Below, piece after piece: positions 11,914 through 23,407 of a DNA stretch of 64,000 nt (positions are counted from its first letter, which is position 1; the number at the start of each line of letters is the position of its first letter). The translations under genes and the position numbers were made by a program. The DNA is taken from assembly GCA_964036195.1 (NCBI GenBank), contig OZ038457.1:25430787-25494786 (forward strand), in the 5' to 3' direction. A model generated the notes under the pieces. The model was not told the DNA's origin. It saw only the letters and a list, made by a program, of their open reading frames with translations, and ran no database searches. Source of the stretch: Sphaerolaimus hirsutus (lineage: Eukaryota; Nematoda; Chromadorea; Monhysterida; Sphaerolaimidae).

Positions 11914-12076
11914 GGGCCCCCACAGGCTAGTTGACATCGACACCAAATGTCAACTGGTGCCGATCCCGATTCAAAGCTTGCTGACGAGTGGACGAACAAC
12001 GTTCAAATGCAATCTTTGAATTGGGAATGAAACCAGTTGACATTTGGTGTCGATGTCAACTAGCGTGTGTGGGGCC
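11914..12076. mobile_element. GTTGACA-type inverted-repeat element, 163 bp
   Basis: The ends are nearly perfect inverted repeats: left GGCCCCCACAGGCTAG, then TTGACATCGACACCAAATG; right is the complement, ending GTGTGTGGGGCC. The arms are about 45 bp. At least seven related copies or fragments lie elsewhere in the window. Confidence 0.8.
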
Positions 12077-12247
12077 ATACCCACATTTTGGACGATTCTG
12101 AAAACATTTGATTTTAATTTAAAAAATCATATTTTTTTTAATCACAGCGTTTGAAAAATATTTTTTCCAACACTAGGGATAACCCCACCAACTCCCCACC
12201 CCATTGCGGGCCCCTGTTGCCACTAACCCCCCTCCCTCCACTGTTCC

Positions 12248-12474
12248 GGGGGTGCACTGATACGCACATCCGCCCGATACGCACATTTGCCCGTTTTTTT
12301 AACTTGACACAATTTCAAGTGATTTTCAGATATGAGTGAAGTGAAAAAAGTTCACTAATGTCATTGCGCAACTTTTTCCACTTTACTCATATCTGAAAAT
12401 CACTTGAAAAACTGTCAAGTGAAAAAAACGGGCAAATGTGCGTATCGGGCAGATGTGCGAATCAGGCCTGCCCC
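12248..12474. repeat. Fold-back element GTGCACTGATACGCACATC
   Basis: Two arms of about 105 bp are almost perfectly inverted (GATACGCACATNTGCCCG, then TCAAGTGATTTTCAGATATG) around a short loop TCACTAATGTCATTGCG. A second copy lies at 57925-58154 with the same loop. Confidence 0.85.
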
Positions 12475-12873
12475 TTTGTACCGCCATTTTTTGAACCCCC
12501 GTCAAGGTGCAAATCCGGTAGGTTTACGGCTTATTTCATGTCTGAAGCCTACCCGAGATTTATAAATAATTAAAAATCCTTCGTCGCTTTTCGGTCATTA
12601 ATAATGTTCGTAAAAATAATCTCGATCCTTCTGTATCCAATTGTATTTCCCAGCGCAGTACTCATTAGTTTAGCGCACGCGGCTACACCCCCGCGAAAAT
12701 TGTCATGTGACCGCGGGATTAGTCACTGTTAGGCGATGCTTTCTACCACGTGTTTTTGTATTCAAAGAAACGGATATTATTCTTGAGACATGACCCTGTA
12801 TTTATTTATTTACATTGTTCACGTCACAATTGTATGGCGTCAATCAATTATTTATTTAGAATAACGAGTAATT
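12475..12873. other. No recognisable gene
   Basis: Mixed sequence without a supported gene or shared repeat. Confidence 0.4.
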
Positions 12874-13106
12874 CAGGGACTTAGCCAGGATTTTTGAGTG
12901 GGGGGGCGGATTGTATACGGAGCCCGGCGAACGGCGGATTTTACCCCTGTTGTAGGGGAATTGCGCCATGGCGCTGGCGCCACGCCATGGCGCCACTGGC
13001 GTTGGCATTGGCGCCAAAACAGCAATATACGTCTGTATTTTACAGGCATATACAGCGACATATTGAAACCCCGCGAACCCCCCCCCCCCCACAAAAAAAA
13101 AAATAA
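12874..13106. mobile_element. GCGCCA-family hAT-like MITE, left part
   Basis: The left end CAGGGACTTAGCCAGG is followed by the usual G-run, the GTATACGGAGCCCGGCGAACG block and GGCGCCATGGCGC units. The copy stops at a poly-C/poly-A tract without a matching right end. Confidence 0.6.
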
Positions 13107-13802
13107 ATATTTTTTTCAGCTAGGTATGTATCTCTGCGGAGGAGCGATTTAATAAATATATCTATTTATGTATATGAACCCCCGCGGGGGGTCCAAATCT
13201 ACAAAACCCCCACTTGTCAAGTGGCGTGTGCAGGTCCATTGTTGCGCGTCCCCTTTCTTCAGCCTTCCAATCACAAATAAAAAGTGATCCATGCCCTCGA
13301 AAAAAAATTACATGCACATGCATTTTACGTCCAGCCGCCCTCTGATTAATAACTGATAGATTCAATGACAAGACGAACTGTTTCAATGACAAGCGCGCGC
13401 GTGCGCCATTGAAACATAATCACATTGGTGTCGCGACGCCGGTACCAGCTTAGTGCGAGTCATGAAAAGTGACGCTGTCTGTTGTGGCTTGTGGCTGGCT
13501 TCCGTTTTTTCCTAGTTTCAAATGTGGGGACCTACACTTTTTAAGAATTTTTTAAAGTATTTGTTCCTGAGGATTTTTTGGGGTTGATTTTTTTTAGATA
13601 TTTTGAAGGTGGAGATATTTTTGCGAGAGCGAGACAATTTTTTTTCGATGTTTGAAAAGCAGTTGATGTATTTCCCATTTTTAAGGTGTCTCCAGCTCCA
13701 GCTAGAAGTCGATAACTCCAAGCTGTATCCAGCAAAACGTCGATATGTCCACTCTTTGCGGATATCTCCAGCAAAAAAAAAGAGTTAAAATTCATGTTGG
13801 AT
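13107..13802. other. No recognisable gene
   Basis: Bases 13175-13195 carry a CCCCCGCGGGGGG palindrome resembling 14945-14970. Otherwise I see no supportable feature. Confidence 0.35.
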
Positions 13803-13995
13803 TAGGGTTCAAACGGGATCCCGATCCCGAATCCCGAGAAATTTCGGGATTTGGTGGTCCCGATCCCCATCCCGAAACCTCAATCCCGATCCCGAAATTT
13901 GAAAAAGCCAATCCCGATCCCGAGACTTTAAAAATCCCAATCCCGATCCCGAAAAAAATGCCCCAATCCCGATCCCGGAAAAATTCACAGACACA
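13803..13995. mobile_element. CGGGAT-hexamer hAT-like MITE, left end
   Basis: TAGGGTTCAAACGGGAT is followed by about 170 bp of ATCCCG hexamers. No right terminus was found, so the copy is truncated. Confidence 0.65.
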
Positions 13996-14274
13996 TGAGG
14001 TGCCAGAAATGGCACTTTAAAAGGACCATTTTGTAAACTGGTGGACGATTTAAATGAGAAATCAGGTACCTCATTTTTCATAACAATCTCACAGGGAAAC
14101 GTGCAACCCAATGTGGCTGCCATTTGTTGTGGGGGTGCCCACAACATTTGCCTACATATATGCCAAGTGGCACCCCATGGCACCCCCCTGTTCTGCAGCT
14201 ACAGATAAATGAACTTTTTTTTTGAATTTTTCCCGAAAAATATAAATGAGTATTTTTGAAAAATACAAAAAATA

Positions 14275-14580
14275 CAGCTGCAGTAAAGTGCGCAGTATTA
14301 TATGGTACACTAACATATCATAGCTTATTATGACACAATAGCATGAACAAATAGAAGCTTTCACACTAAAAATGCCTGAAAACCAATGAAAAAACTCACA
14401 AATGGTAAAGTGTATGTGAAATTGAACGCTTGTGCGCAAAAAAATAGCAAAATCCCTAGTACATAGTACAAAAAATTTTGGCCGGTGTTTTAAAAAAACG
14501 GTCTCAATGCCTCTGTATTTTTAATAAAAAAACGTTTTTGAAAACAAAACCCGGTTTAAAAAACACACCGGCCATCCCTA
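14275..14580. mobile_element. TAGGGATGGCC-family MITE, right end
   Basis: It matches the interior and right end of the 24489-25449 family: the AACATATCATAGCTTATTAT block, then the CACCGGCCATCCCTA terminus at 14580. The left end is lost. Confidence 0.55.
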
Positions 14581-14785
14581 GTGGCAAGTGCAGCAAATTG
14601 TATTCAGGAACAGGGACCTATCTCAAAGAAGATTTTCAGTGCGGTTCTCGACATATTTTTCTATCAAACGAGAGTTTACTCCCCACAGAAACTTTTTGCC
14701 GTAATTTGCGAAAGGTATTCTTTTCCGCGCACAAAGTTTGTTGACATAAGAACACATTAAGCTCGGTTGCCAGTACCTTGGTTAT

Positions 14786-15688
14786 GTTCCGCGGACCGCA
14801 TGCTATGCATTTTTATGAACAAAACACTCCATCATGACGTCATCGTTAAAAAAATAAAAATTGTTCCAAAAACGAACAAATGATATCGGCAGGAAAAATA
14901 TGTTGGTCGTGCTCGGGACCGCCCAAGGGTTTTGTAGATTTGGACCCCCCCCCTCCCCCGCGGGGGTTCATATAGATATTAAATCGCTCCTCTGGAGGGA
15001 TAGATAGCTGAAGAAAAATAATTTTTGGGGGGGTGGGAGTTCGCGGGGGTTCAATATATAGGCTTTTCCAAATTATAGAATAAAAAAGGAGAAAAAATCG
15101 CTAAAATTAGGTGAAAAAATAGGAATATAAGGATATATATTACACAAATAACTGAAAATAGGCAATGAAACACATGAAGTAGCAATTTTAAGGTGAAAAA
15201 CTATAAAAAAGGTACAAAAATTAGCGATTTTGAGCGAAAATTGGGGCAAAATTTCTCAAAAATAGCTCCAGATCTGTAGATAGCTGGTCGATTTGGGGGG
15301 GATAGTGGCCCAAAATTTTGCCTCAGGGATAGATAGATAGCTGAGTGGCCTCAGAGATAGATAGATAGCTGGCGGATTTCGGGGGTATGGGCCCACACAC
15401 GCTAACTGGTGCTGTTCCCTATTTAAAGCTTGCTGAGGACTGGACGAATGACGTTCAAACGCAATCTATGAATTGGGATCGGAACTAGTTGACATTTGGT
15501 GCCGATGTCAACTAGCGTGTGTGGGGCCTAACGTCGCCAACTTCCCCACCCCTACTAAATCCCTGGCTCCGCCTCTCGTTTTTTAAAAAATTATTTTTTG
15601 TGAAAATGCGTGCATAAGTATCCTGCTCGCGCGTTATCGACAAAGACATAAGTAATTTCGGGTGCATACTTTGCGGTCCGCCCAGTAT
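14786..15688. mobile_element. GCGGACCGCATGC...GCGGTCCGC element split by insertions
   Basis: The left part (14788-14935) starts CGCGGACCGCATGCTATGC and contains ATCATGACGTCATCG. The right part (15565-15688) has GCATAAGTATCCTGCTCGCG and ends TTGCGGTCCGCCCAGTATA. The short complete copy at 35389-35632 shows what lies between without the insertions. Confidence 0.6.
14937..15560. mobile_element. GATAGATAGC-family fragments plus GTTGACA element
   Basis: Bases 14937-15388 hold GATAGATAGCTGG iterations, the CTATATATAGGCTTTTTC block and G-runs typical of the GATAGATAGC hAT-like family. A GTTGACA inverted-repeat element (about 15389-15528) is inserted before its right end (CCACCCCTACTAAATCCCTGG). Confidence 0.6.
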
Positions 15689-16110
15689 AGACAATTTGCT
15701 TCTGGAATAAATACTGCGCCGCTTTTTAGACACGTCTGTCCCGGGTTTTATAATAAATCTGGAGTGCAGTAGAGCCCAGTGAGCAATTTGGTTTCCTTCC
15801 GGGTTTTGCAGCGCTTTTTGACGCTCTTCCACTTTTCAACGAAAAATGATTTTTGGCTAAAAATGGAAAAATATACCTACACGGAAGTCAAATGATACAG
15901 AAGGCAAAAGTGTAGTGTGAATTGTATTTCTTCTGAATGTTGCCTGAATATCTACATAAATAAATATTTATATATTTACCATGAATGAATTTTTTACTGA
16001 AGAAATATTTCTTGTTTTTACATATATTTCACGATATATTCAACCTCTGCGAACCTCACTCCTCAGAAGGCGATTTTGGATATCTATTCCTCCAGAGGCT
16101 AGATTTACTA
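15689..16110. other. No recognisable gene
   Basis: No gene or repeat was supported here. Confidence 0.35.
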
Positions 16111-16231
16111 TCTATCGTATATCCTCGAATAAGTCCCCTCGAACCCTCCCCGAATAATTCCCCATGTTAGCTTAAAGAATAAATAATAATCCCCCTCGAT
16201 TAACTCCCCCTGCTTTATGGGTGGGTGGGTT
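16111..16231. mobile_element. TACCGTATT-group MITE fragment
   Basis: ATCGTATATCCTCGAATAAG and the following CCCCTCGA repeats match the left end of the element at 27891-28294. Its continuation is cut by the insertion at 16232. Confidence 0.45.
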
Positions 16232-16704
16232 CAGGGGTCTCCAAGATTTTGGCCCTCTCGGGGGCTGGATAGATAGCAAATCGCTACTCCGGAGGGATAG
16301 ACAGCTGAAAATTTTTCTGGGGGCTGGTGGCGGTGGGGGCACAATACATATATAGGCTTTTTCAAGGTTAAGAAGGCAGAAAGGGGGAAAATCGCTAATA
16401 ATCAGTTTAAAGTAGCCAAAGTAGGTTTAAAATGGCAAAAAAATGGTGTATAACCATGTATATAGCCGGAAAGCACGATTTTGAAGGTGAAAAACTATAA
16501 AAAGGTGCGAAAATTAGTGATTTTGAGCGAAAATTGGGGCAAAATTTCTCAAAAACCACTCCAGATAGATAGATAGCTGAGCGATTTGGGGGGAGGGGTC
16601 TTTGGGGGTAGTAGCCAAAAAATTTGCCTCGGGATAGATAGATAGCTGGCCGATTTGGGGGGGGGGCAGCCCCTCCAGCCACCCCCCCCCCCAGGAGACC
16701 CCTG
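16232..16704. mobile_element. hAT-like MITE, GATAGATAGC family
   Basis: The element runs from CAGGGGTCTCC to GGAGACCCCTG. The flanking 8-mers GGTGGGTT and AGTGGGTG agree at 6 of 8. GATAGATAGCTG units lie near both ends and TATATAGGCTTTTTC in the interior. Confidence 0.7.
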
Positions 16705-16829
16705 AGTGGGTGGCGGGGGACCATATATAGGCTTTTTCAATGTGTAGAAGGCAGAAAAATGGGGAATTATCGTCAGTGTGAAGGGCATTGCCGCCGCAGC
16801 ATGTAAGCCCCTATTAGTGAAGAGCCCTG

Positions 16830-16901
16830 TAGTCTGTAGTCTAGTGGTTAGGGCACTCGTGTTCTATACGAGAGGCGTGGGTTCGATTCCCACCAGAGCC
16901 A
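16830..16901 (+). tRNA. tRNA-Arg(TCT)-like sequence with a broken acceptor stem
   Basis: The segment has an A box (TAGTCTAGTGG, 16837-16847) and a perfect B box inside GGGTTCGATTCCC. The anticodon stem CTCGT/ACGAG carries a 7-base loop GTTCTAT, giving anticodon TCT (Arg). The T stem is GTGGG/CCCAC. The acceptor stem is defective: of seven pairs only the inner four (TCTG/CAGA) form, and the outer three mismatch. This fits a tRNA pseudogene or the tRNA-derived head of a SINE; no second copy is visible to decide. Confidence 0.65.
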
Positions 16902-17058
16902 AGTGCAATTTTGCATTCTTTCTTTAAAAATTCTGAATTTACCAGATTCACCAACGTTACTTCTCTGCCATTCAATTCGATAGAACCCGGTGGCAAATTG
17001 GCCGACTGTTTTCATAAAGTTTTTTTTGTTGATGCGTTGCGAAATCATGTTCAAATGG

Positions 17059-17740
17059 CTGGTGTGCTTCTAAAACTACCGATCTACAAATTTTTCAAAT
17101 TTGAGTTAGGACCATTTTTGGGGTCCCCATAAAAATGCGCTTCAAAAAAAAAATAATATGTGGGGGGTGCGAAATTCAATTTTGAGATATGGGGGGTTGA
17201 AAAAAGCAAAAAAAAAATCGCAAAATACAGTTTTTGAAATTTTAAAAGTGCCGATCTACAAGCTTTTTCAGCTTTTGTATTTTTAAATGTACCGATCTAC
17301 CCACATTTTTAAAAATTGTACTTCTAAATGTACCGATCTGCACAAGATTTTTTGTGCTTCTAAAAGTACCGATGTCAGCTCGTCATCATTAGCAGCAAAC
17401 ACTCAATTTGTGCTTTTTTACTATGGGTAAAAGTACCGATCTACATCTATCTGATTTTGTGCTTTGAAAGGTACCGATCTACATGCTATTACCAATTTGT
17501 TCCTTTAAAATGTACTGTACTACAAAAAATACGATTCACGAAATGTTATATAGCTAGTGTTATGTGTATAAACAATAATTATACCTATGCATGGTGATAC
17601 CCAACAATATGGCCGAAATACCCATACCCAAAATTCCCATACCCAATACCCATGTATGGGTATTGCATACTCCAAGCATTCAATTGCGATTATCTCAAAA
17701 TCGTTTTTTTTGTAGATCGGTACTTTTAGAAGCACACCCT
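17059..17740. mobile_element. CCGATCTACA-array MITE, copy 1
   Basis: The termini are GGTGTGCTTCTAAAA...TTTTAGAAGCACACC. The flanking 8-mers TCAAATGG and TCAAATGC match at 7 of 8. The motif GTACCGATCTAC recurs many times in both orientations across the element. Copy 2 lies at 22694-23373. Confidence 0.75.
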
Positions 17741-17874
17741 TCAAATGCACATGGCAATATTGATTCCTTGCCGACATTGCCGCGTGTGCACTTGAAAATT
17801 GTCCTGCGACCTAAATGGAACGAAAATGAAGTTGACACTGGAACCGGTTGACGTCGAGTGTGTGTGGCGCCATC

Positions 17875-18098
17875 GGGCCCGCACACACTAGTTGACATAA
17901 ATATTTGTGTCAACTAAATTCAACCAAATTTTGTTTAATTTTGTGTGATAGAGCATAGTTTATTTTATATCGTCACACGTGTCGAGCAATTTTCATTGTT
18001 ATTGTTAAGTGTGATGCTTTAAAATGTTTTTTTTGTGTGTTATTTAGTTGTCATTCAGTCGACACGAATTTGCGATGTCAACTACTCTCTGTGAGCCC
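17875..18098. mobile_element. GTTGACA-type inverted-repeat element
   Basis: The left end GGGCCCGCACACACTAGTTG and right end CAACTACTCTCTGTGAGCCC are inverted copies. An inner pair GTGTCAACT / AGTCGACAC flanks AT-rich filler. Confidence 0.6.
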
Positions 18099-18164
18099 AT
18101 TTATCTACCCACATATTTCACCAATCCCCATCACTTAACCCCCCCCCCCCTCCCAGGGCCCTAT

Positions 18165-18400
18165 CCCAAAGTCGCATCTACATTCGCCTATCCCAGGACG
18201 CATATCGGTGCCATAAACAGCCGCGCCAGTGCCGCGGCCGCGTCTAATCGTCGCGCGGCCGTCGTCCGCGGCGCGCCAGCGAAGCAGGGGGTCGCGGCGG
18301 GTCACACTGGACCCGCGGTTGGCCGCCGCCTGGAGCGGCCACGCGGTCACCGGCGCTGCCGCGCGCTCGAATGCCGGTGTGTTTGAGCCGCGTCACCCCC
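18165..18400. other. GC-rich, CpG-rich island, possible exon or promoter
   Basis: About 200 bases are strongly GC-rich within AT-rich surroundings and are open in several frames on both strands, so strand and frame cannot be chosen. It lies about 1.4 kb upstream of the better-supported exon-like island at 19.76 kb. A CpG island or a first exon are both possible. Confidence 0.3.
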
Positions 18401-18546
18401 CCCCCCCCCAATCGGCCAGCTATGTAGCTATCTGGACTCTGGAGCGATTTTTGCACAAAATCGCCTATTTTCATCACTTTATCCAAGGTTTTTCGCTCCA
18501 GTTTCCTCCATCTACACCTTGAAAACGCCTATATATCGAACCCCCG

Positions 18547-19675
18547 CGACCCCCGAACATAGCATAAATCGAGGGTGGCATTTTAGGGGGGGGGGGTCCA
18601 CCAGACTTTCGTGTCGTCCCATTCTGTTGTACGTTGGCCGATTTTGATGCCGTTCAAGTATGTTGGGGTTTGAGGTTGGGGCTACGACCAATTTTTTTTG
18701 CTTCCTCAAATAATCCCCCAGTTCCGAGATAAGGGGGGTCTATAGAAAGGTGGTTATTTTGCATGTCCGATCTGACATATTGAATTGAGAGCTCATTAAC
18801 TCAAACTTTTTCCTCCCATCCACATAAATAACCATATGCAAGCAAATTCAAAACTCCCTATCTCTACCATTTCTCAACCGATTTTCACCAATGAACACTG
18901 AAAATGATCAGAATGAGATGGAGATTTCGTTTTGAGACCCACATTATCCATACATTGCATCAGATTTCCCATACAAGAAAATAATGCGAACTCTTGAATG
19001 AAATTGCCACAATGAAAATGCATACAAATAAACTGTGAATAAGAACGATATCTCGATGTTTTTCTAATCATTTTAAGTGTTCATTGGTGAAAATTGGCTG
19101 AGAAATGGTCGAGATATGGAGGTTTGAAGTAGCATGCATCGTTCTTCATGCGGTTATTTATGTGAAAGGGAGGGAAAAGTTTGAAGCGCCATAACTTTTG
19201 ATTGGAAAGAGATATTGAACTCATTTTTGTTTTATATGCATTGTCGTTGTCTAAACTATATGATAGCATGTTCAGAAAAATTTATTTTTCGTGTTGAAAA
19301 ACCGGGTCAAATCGGCATACGGAATCTAGACATCACTAATACAACAACAAAAATGGAATCTGCAGGTTGTCCCGATCATTTTAAGTGTTAAACGATCCAA
19401 ATCGGCCCAGAAATGGCTGAGTTATTGAGCTTTCAATTCTATATGTCAGATCGGACATGCAAAATAACCACCTTTTTATAGACCCCCCTTATCTCGGGAC
19501 TGGGGGATTATTTGAGGAAACAAAAAAATTTGGTCGTAGCCCCAACCTCAAACCCCAACATACTTGAACGGCATCAAAATCGGCCAACGTACAACAGAAT
19601 GGGACGACACGAAAGTCTGTGGACCCCCCCCCCTCAAATGCCACCCTCGATTTATGCTATGCCCCCGAAGCCCCC
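18547..19675. repeat. Long-armed fold-back element, about 1.1 kb
   Basis: The arms (about 18555-18790 and 19445-19672) are near-perfect inverted copies covering AAATCGAGGGTGGCATTT, GTCCCATTCTGTTGTACG, CCCCAACCTCAAACCCCAAC and the AAAGGTGGTTATTTTGCATG segment. A second, inner inverted pair (ACCATTTCTCAACCGATTTT at about 18867 versus 19083-19115) extends the symmetry. One related arm occurs at 26405-26600. Confidence 0.8.
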
Positions 19676-19759
19676 CAACCCCCATCCCAACCTATGACGT
19701 GATCCATACGACCTTAGGATATTACGTGATCGGTAACCCGCCCATTGGCAGCGTGCCAG

Positions 19760-19918
19760 CGGTGCAAAGCTGCCCCCGTCGCAGGTGTGTCGCTGAAGCG
19801 TCAACGGCTGCACCCTGGCGCAGCGGTGGCCGACTCGCTGCCCGAGCCGGACATACAGCTCGACTGCGCCCAGCTGCTCGCCCAGCTCCCCGCCGCTTAC
19901 ATTGGTCCGTTTGCTTTA
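19760..19918 (+). CDS. Candidate host exon (unidentified)
   Basis: A short island with almost exclusively G or C at third positions reads VSLKRQRLHPGAAVADSLPE, then PDIQLDCAQLLAQLPAAYI. It follows a splice-acceptor-like CTGCCCCCGTCGCAG. A possible donor is ATTG|GTCCGT at about 19912. The composition differs sharply from the AT-rich surroundings, which argues for real coding sequence. I do not recognise the protein. The island lies just upstream of the hAT-like element at 19954. Confidence 0.45.
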
Positions 19919-19953
19919 CCCTTGGGTAGTTCGATTGGAGTAGAGTCGGTATG

Positions 19954-21067
19954 CAGGGGTCTCCTAGATTTCGGCCCCCCGGCGGTTGGATAGATAGAAA
20001 ATCGCTTCTCCGGAGGGATAGATAGCTGAAAAATTTTCTGGGGGGGGGGGTTTGCGGGTAGGGTTCAAACGGGACCAGTTTTTCGGACCGGGACCGGGAC
20101 CGGGACCAGAAATTTTTCTTATCGGGACCGGGACCGGGACTAGGTGGTCGGGACCGGGACCGGGACCGGGACTGGCATTTTTCAATTGTCGGGACCGGGA
20201 CCGGGACCGGGACTGGGGCATCCGGACCGGGACCAGGATTTGCCGAACCAGGTACCAGGACCACAGCCCCCCTTTGAGCCCTATCGGGACTGATAACCAT
20301 TTGAATGTACATTTTCAGAAGTTTCATACGATTTTCACACTTAATTCAATCAAAATTGTCATCAAAAATATAATAAAAGTCACAAAATTCAATTGAGTGA
20401 CAAAAAAGGACATAACGCACGAAAATTATGACAGTGAGTATTGATACATAAGCTGGCACAGTGCTTTCTGAAGGAAAATTAATTTTTCAGCCTTCTCTGA
20501 TGTCGAACATGAATGAGAATGTTTGGAACTCTCCAAAAAAACGTCAAAAATTCGTCGACGGAATGAGAATGCGCCGACTGGCGCAAATTTTTTCAAATTT
20601 TACAAGTATTTAAAACGCAAAATTTGGATAAAGTCCAGTCAATTTTTCTTATCGGGACCGCTGAAAAATTCCGGGACCGGGACCGGGACCGGGACTGGGT
20701 GGTCGGGACCGGGACCGGGACCGGGACTGGGTGGTCGGGACCGGGACCGGGACCGGGACTGGCCTTTTTCAATTGTCGGGACCGTGACCGGGACCGGGAC
20801 TGGGGTGTCGGGACCGGGACCGGGACCGGGACCGCCCCAGTCCCGACTTTTTGCCGAACCATGTACCGGGACCGCGGTCCCGTTTGAACCCTATTTGCGG
20901 GGCGATAAGCTGTAGCGGTAGATAGCTGGGCGATTGGGGGGGGGGGGGTTACGGGATAGTAGCCAAAAAATTTGTCTCCGGGATAGGCAGTTAGCTGAGC
21001 GACCTCCGGGATAGATAGATAGCTGAGCGGTTTGGGGAGGGGGGTAACCCCCCCTTGGAGACCCCTG
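19954..21067. mobile_element. hAT-like MITE, GATAGATAGC family, carrying an insertion
   Basis: CAGGGGTCTCC...GGAGACCCCTG is flanked by TCGGTATG and TCAGTATG (19946-19953, 21068-21075; 7 of 8). GATAGATAG units lie at both ends. A GGGACC-type element (20059-20893) is inserted in the middle. Confidence 0.8.
20059..20893. mobile_element. Nested hAT-like MITE with GGGACC hexamers
   Basis: The terminus TAGGGTTCAAACGGGAC and its complement are flanked by a perfect 8-bp duplication TTTGCGGG (20051-20058, 20894-20901). Long arrays of GGGACC units lie at 20085-20235 and 20670-20850. The termini are those of the CGGGAT family, but the hexamer differs by one transition. Confidence 0.88.
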
Positions 21068-21320
21068 TCAGTATGTGCCATCGAGTGTCGATTAATATTT
21101 TATCGACTATCGATAACATTCGATATCGATATAGTCGCATCGAATTCGACAGTGAACATTTCGAAAGAAAAATCTATAGTAGAATATCATAGTCTCTCGT
21201 CCAAGCCGTGCCCGAAATGATTAGCTTTCTGTGCCGCGGTCCTTACTTTCGTAAATCCTGGTATAGAAAATTCCTTTGGTAAATCTGGCGCGTTCTTTTG
21301 TTGACTTCCGTGTAAGCACG

Positions 21321-21762
21321 TACCGTATTACCTCGAAATACCCCCATGGGGGTTTATTATTTCGCCAGCAAAATTTGAGGGGGGGGTTAATTCGAGGGGG
21401 GGGTTTATTCAAGGGGGGGTCTTATTATTTCGTCAGAAATTTTCGTAAGGATCGTAGTAAATAGTAGGCATTTGCATGCCCAAAACAGGTAATAAATGTG
21501 TCCAAACAAGATATATTTGGACATAAAAACGTAGATTAGCTACAGAAACATGTCCATGTGTAGCTGCAATACAAATAAACAGTAGTATACATCATGTACA
21601 TTGCATACATGGCGTATTTATTATGTACATGACGTACATCATTCCGAAGGGGGGGGGGTATTTCGAGGGGGGGGTTTATTATTTCCCCAGCCGATTTTGA
21701 GGGGGGGTTAATTCGAGGGGGGGGTTAATTCAAGGGGGGGGATAATTCGAGGTAATACGGTA
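21321..21762. mobile_element. TACCGTATT-type MITE, complete
   Basis: The element runs from TACCGTATTACCTCGAAATA to TTCGAGGTAATACGGTA. G-run blocks alternate with TTAATTCGAGG. The interior palindromic core GTACATTGCATACATGGCG is at about 21596-21614. It is a sister of 40381-40801. Confidence 0.85.
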
Positions 21763-22693
21763 TTTTATATTTATAACTCTATTTTATATAGGTATATGCG
21801 CACTTTCAGCGCACAAAAAACGCTAATGTATCGTCGACAGCCGCACACAAAAGCTTTGCGCAATAAAGTTACATATTTATATAGTGATATTTATATTTAC
21901 TAGCGGTATTCTTTACGACCTTCGGACGGATTTCGCTGAATTCTAGATGGAGTGCATGATTGAAGTCAGCAACGTCAGAAACCCCAATATGCATCGCTTC
22001 GTAGTTTGCAAATTTTTAAGCCCCCGGGGCTCTATTTGGGGGTATCTAAACCTTGTTATTAAGTCGACAACCTCTCATTGGAGACCCCTGATCTGACAAT
22101 AAGTGATTATCTACTTCTTTGTACCGGAAATAATATGCAATTAAAATATTCAGTACATACATTTATGCATGTATTTATATTGCATACCGTAGGTAAGGTC
22201 ATATTTATTTTGTGATAAATACTGTCTGTTTCGCGCTGATGTGTTATGTATGTAAACAAAAAAATAATATGCCTTATTCACGTTTCCATGAAACTTGTAG
22301 TCGTGCCTGCATGAAAAATCGATCTTTTAACAACATCATGTCAGTTTTTGTGCAATCTTGTCTGAATCGTGAGAGACGATTTTTCTGTTTTTTTATGTTT
22401 TCGAAAAAGATTAATAATTCAATATGCAAACATCATTAAAACAGAATACAGCGACCCGCACGCAATAATATTTAATACGAAAAATACATAAATAAATACG
22501 TATTATTAAGTATTCGTGTACCTGCCAGATATTTGCTTCACGACAGGCGCCCGCGATCGTTTTGCTCAGTAAATTTTTCAAAAGAAAAAAGCCTTCTCTG
22601 TGCCCGGCTGCTTTGGTCATTCATGAAGTCTTGCACGCGCTTTTGGGGTTCTAAGGGGAAGGTAGGAGAAATAGTTGAAAAAGGACCATTTGA
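21763..22693. other. No recognisable gene
   Basis: Bases 22015-22090 hold GATAGATAGC-family debris ending in GGAGACCCCTG. The rest is AT-rich without a supportable gene. Confidence 0.35.
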
Positions 22694-23373
22694 AGGGTGT
22701 GCTTCTAAAAGTACCGATCTACAAAAAATCGATTTTGAGATATTCTCGATTGAAAGTTTGAAGCATGCAATACCCATACATGGGTATTGGGTATGGGAAT
22801 TTTGGGTAAGGGTACTTCGGCCATTTTGATGGGTATCCACATGCATGGGTATAATCATTGATTATTCACATAACACTAGCTATATAAAATTTAGGGAATT
22901 GTATTTTTGTAGTACAGTACATTTTAAATGAACAAATTGGTAATAGCGTGTAGATCGGTATTTTTTAAAACACAAAATCAGAAAGCTGTAGATCGGTACT
23001 TTTACCCATAATAAAAAAGCACAAAATGAGTTTTTGCGCAACCGGACACCGATCTGACATCTGTACTTTTAGAAGCACAAAAAAAAAATGTGCAGATCAG
23101 TACATTTAAAAGAAAAAATTTTAAAAAAAGTGTGTAGATCGGTACTTTTAAAGACACAAAAGCTGAAAAAGCGTGTAGATCGGTACTTTAAAAATGTCAA
23201 AAACTGTATTTTGCGATTTTTTTGCTTTTTTCGACCCCCCATGTCTCAAAATTGAATTTCGCACTCCCCACATATTATATATATTTTTGAAGCACATTTT
23301 TGTGGGGACCCCAAAAATGGTCCTAACTCAAATTTGAAAAATTTGTAGATCGGTACTTTAAGAAGCACACCCT
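22694..23373. mobile_element. CCGATCTACA-array MITE, copy 2
   Basis: AGGGTGTGCTTCTAAAAG...AAGAAGCACACCCT, with many GTAGATCGGTAC / GTACCGATCTAC units. It is inverted relative to copy 1 at 17059 and has the same length. The CATTTG and CAAATG flanks suggest a shared target preference. Confidence 0.75.
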
Positions 23374-23407
23374 TCATTTGCACCAGTACAAACTGCCCAT
23401 CCCCAAT

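Noticed and set aside
16848..17054. Minus-strand peptide with WESNPRLSYRTRVP
   Set aside because: It is the translation of the tRNA-like sequence, not a protein.
13745..20915. Pro/Asp/Arg-rich or Gly/Thr-rich open frames in hexamer arrays (for example 13809-14183, 20523-21081)
   Set aside because: These are translations of CGGGAT and GGGACC hexamers inside MITEs with clear target duplications.
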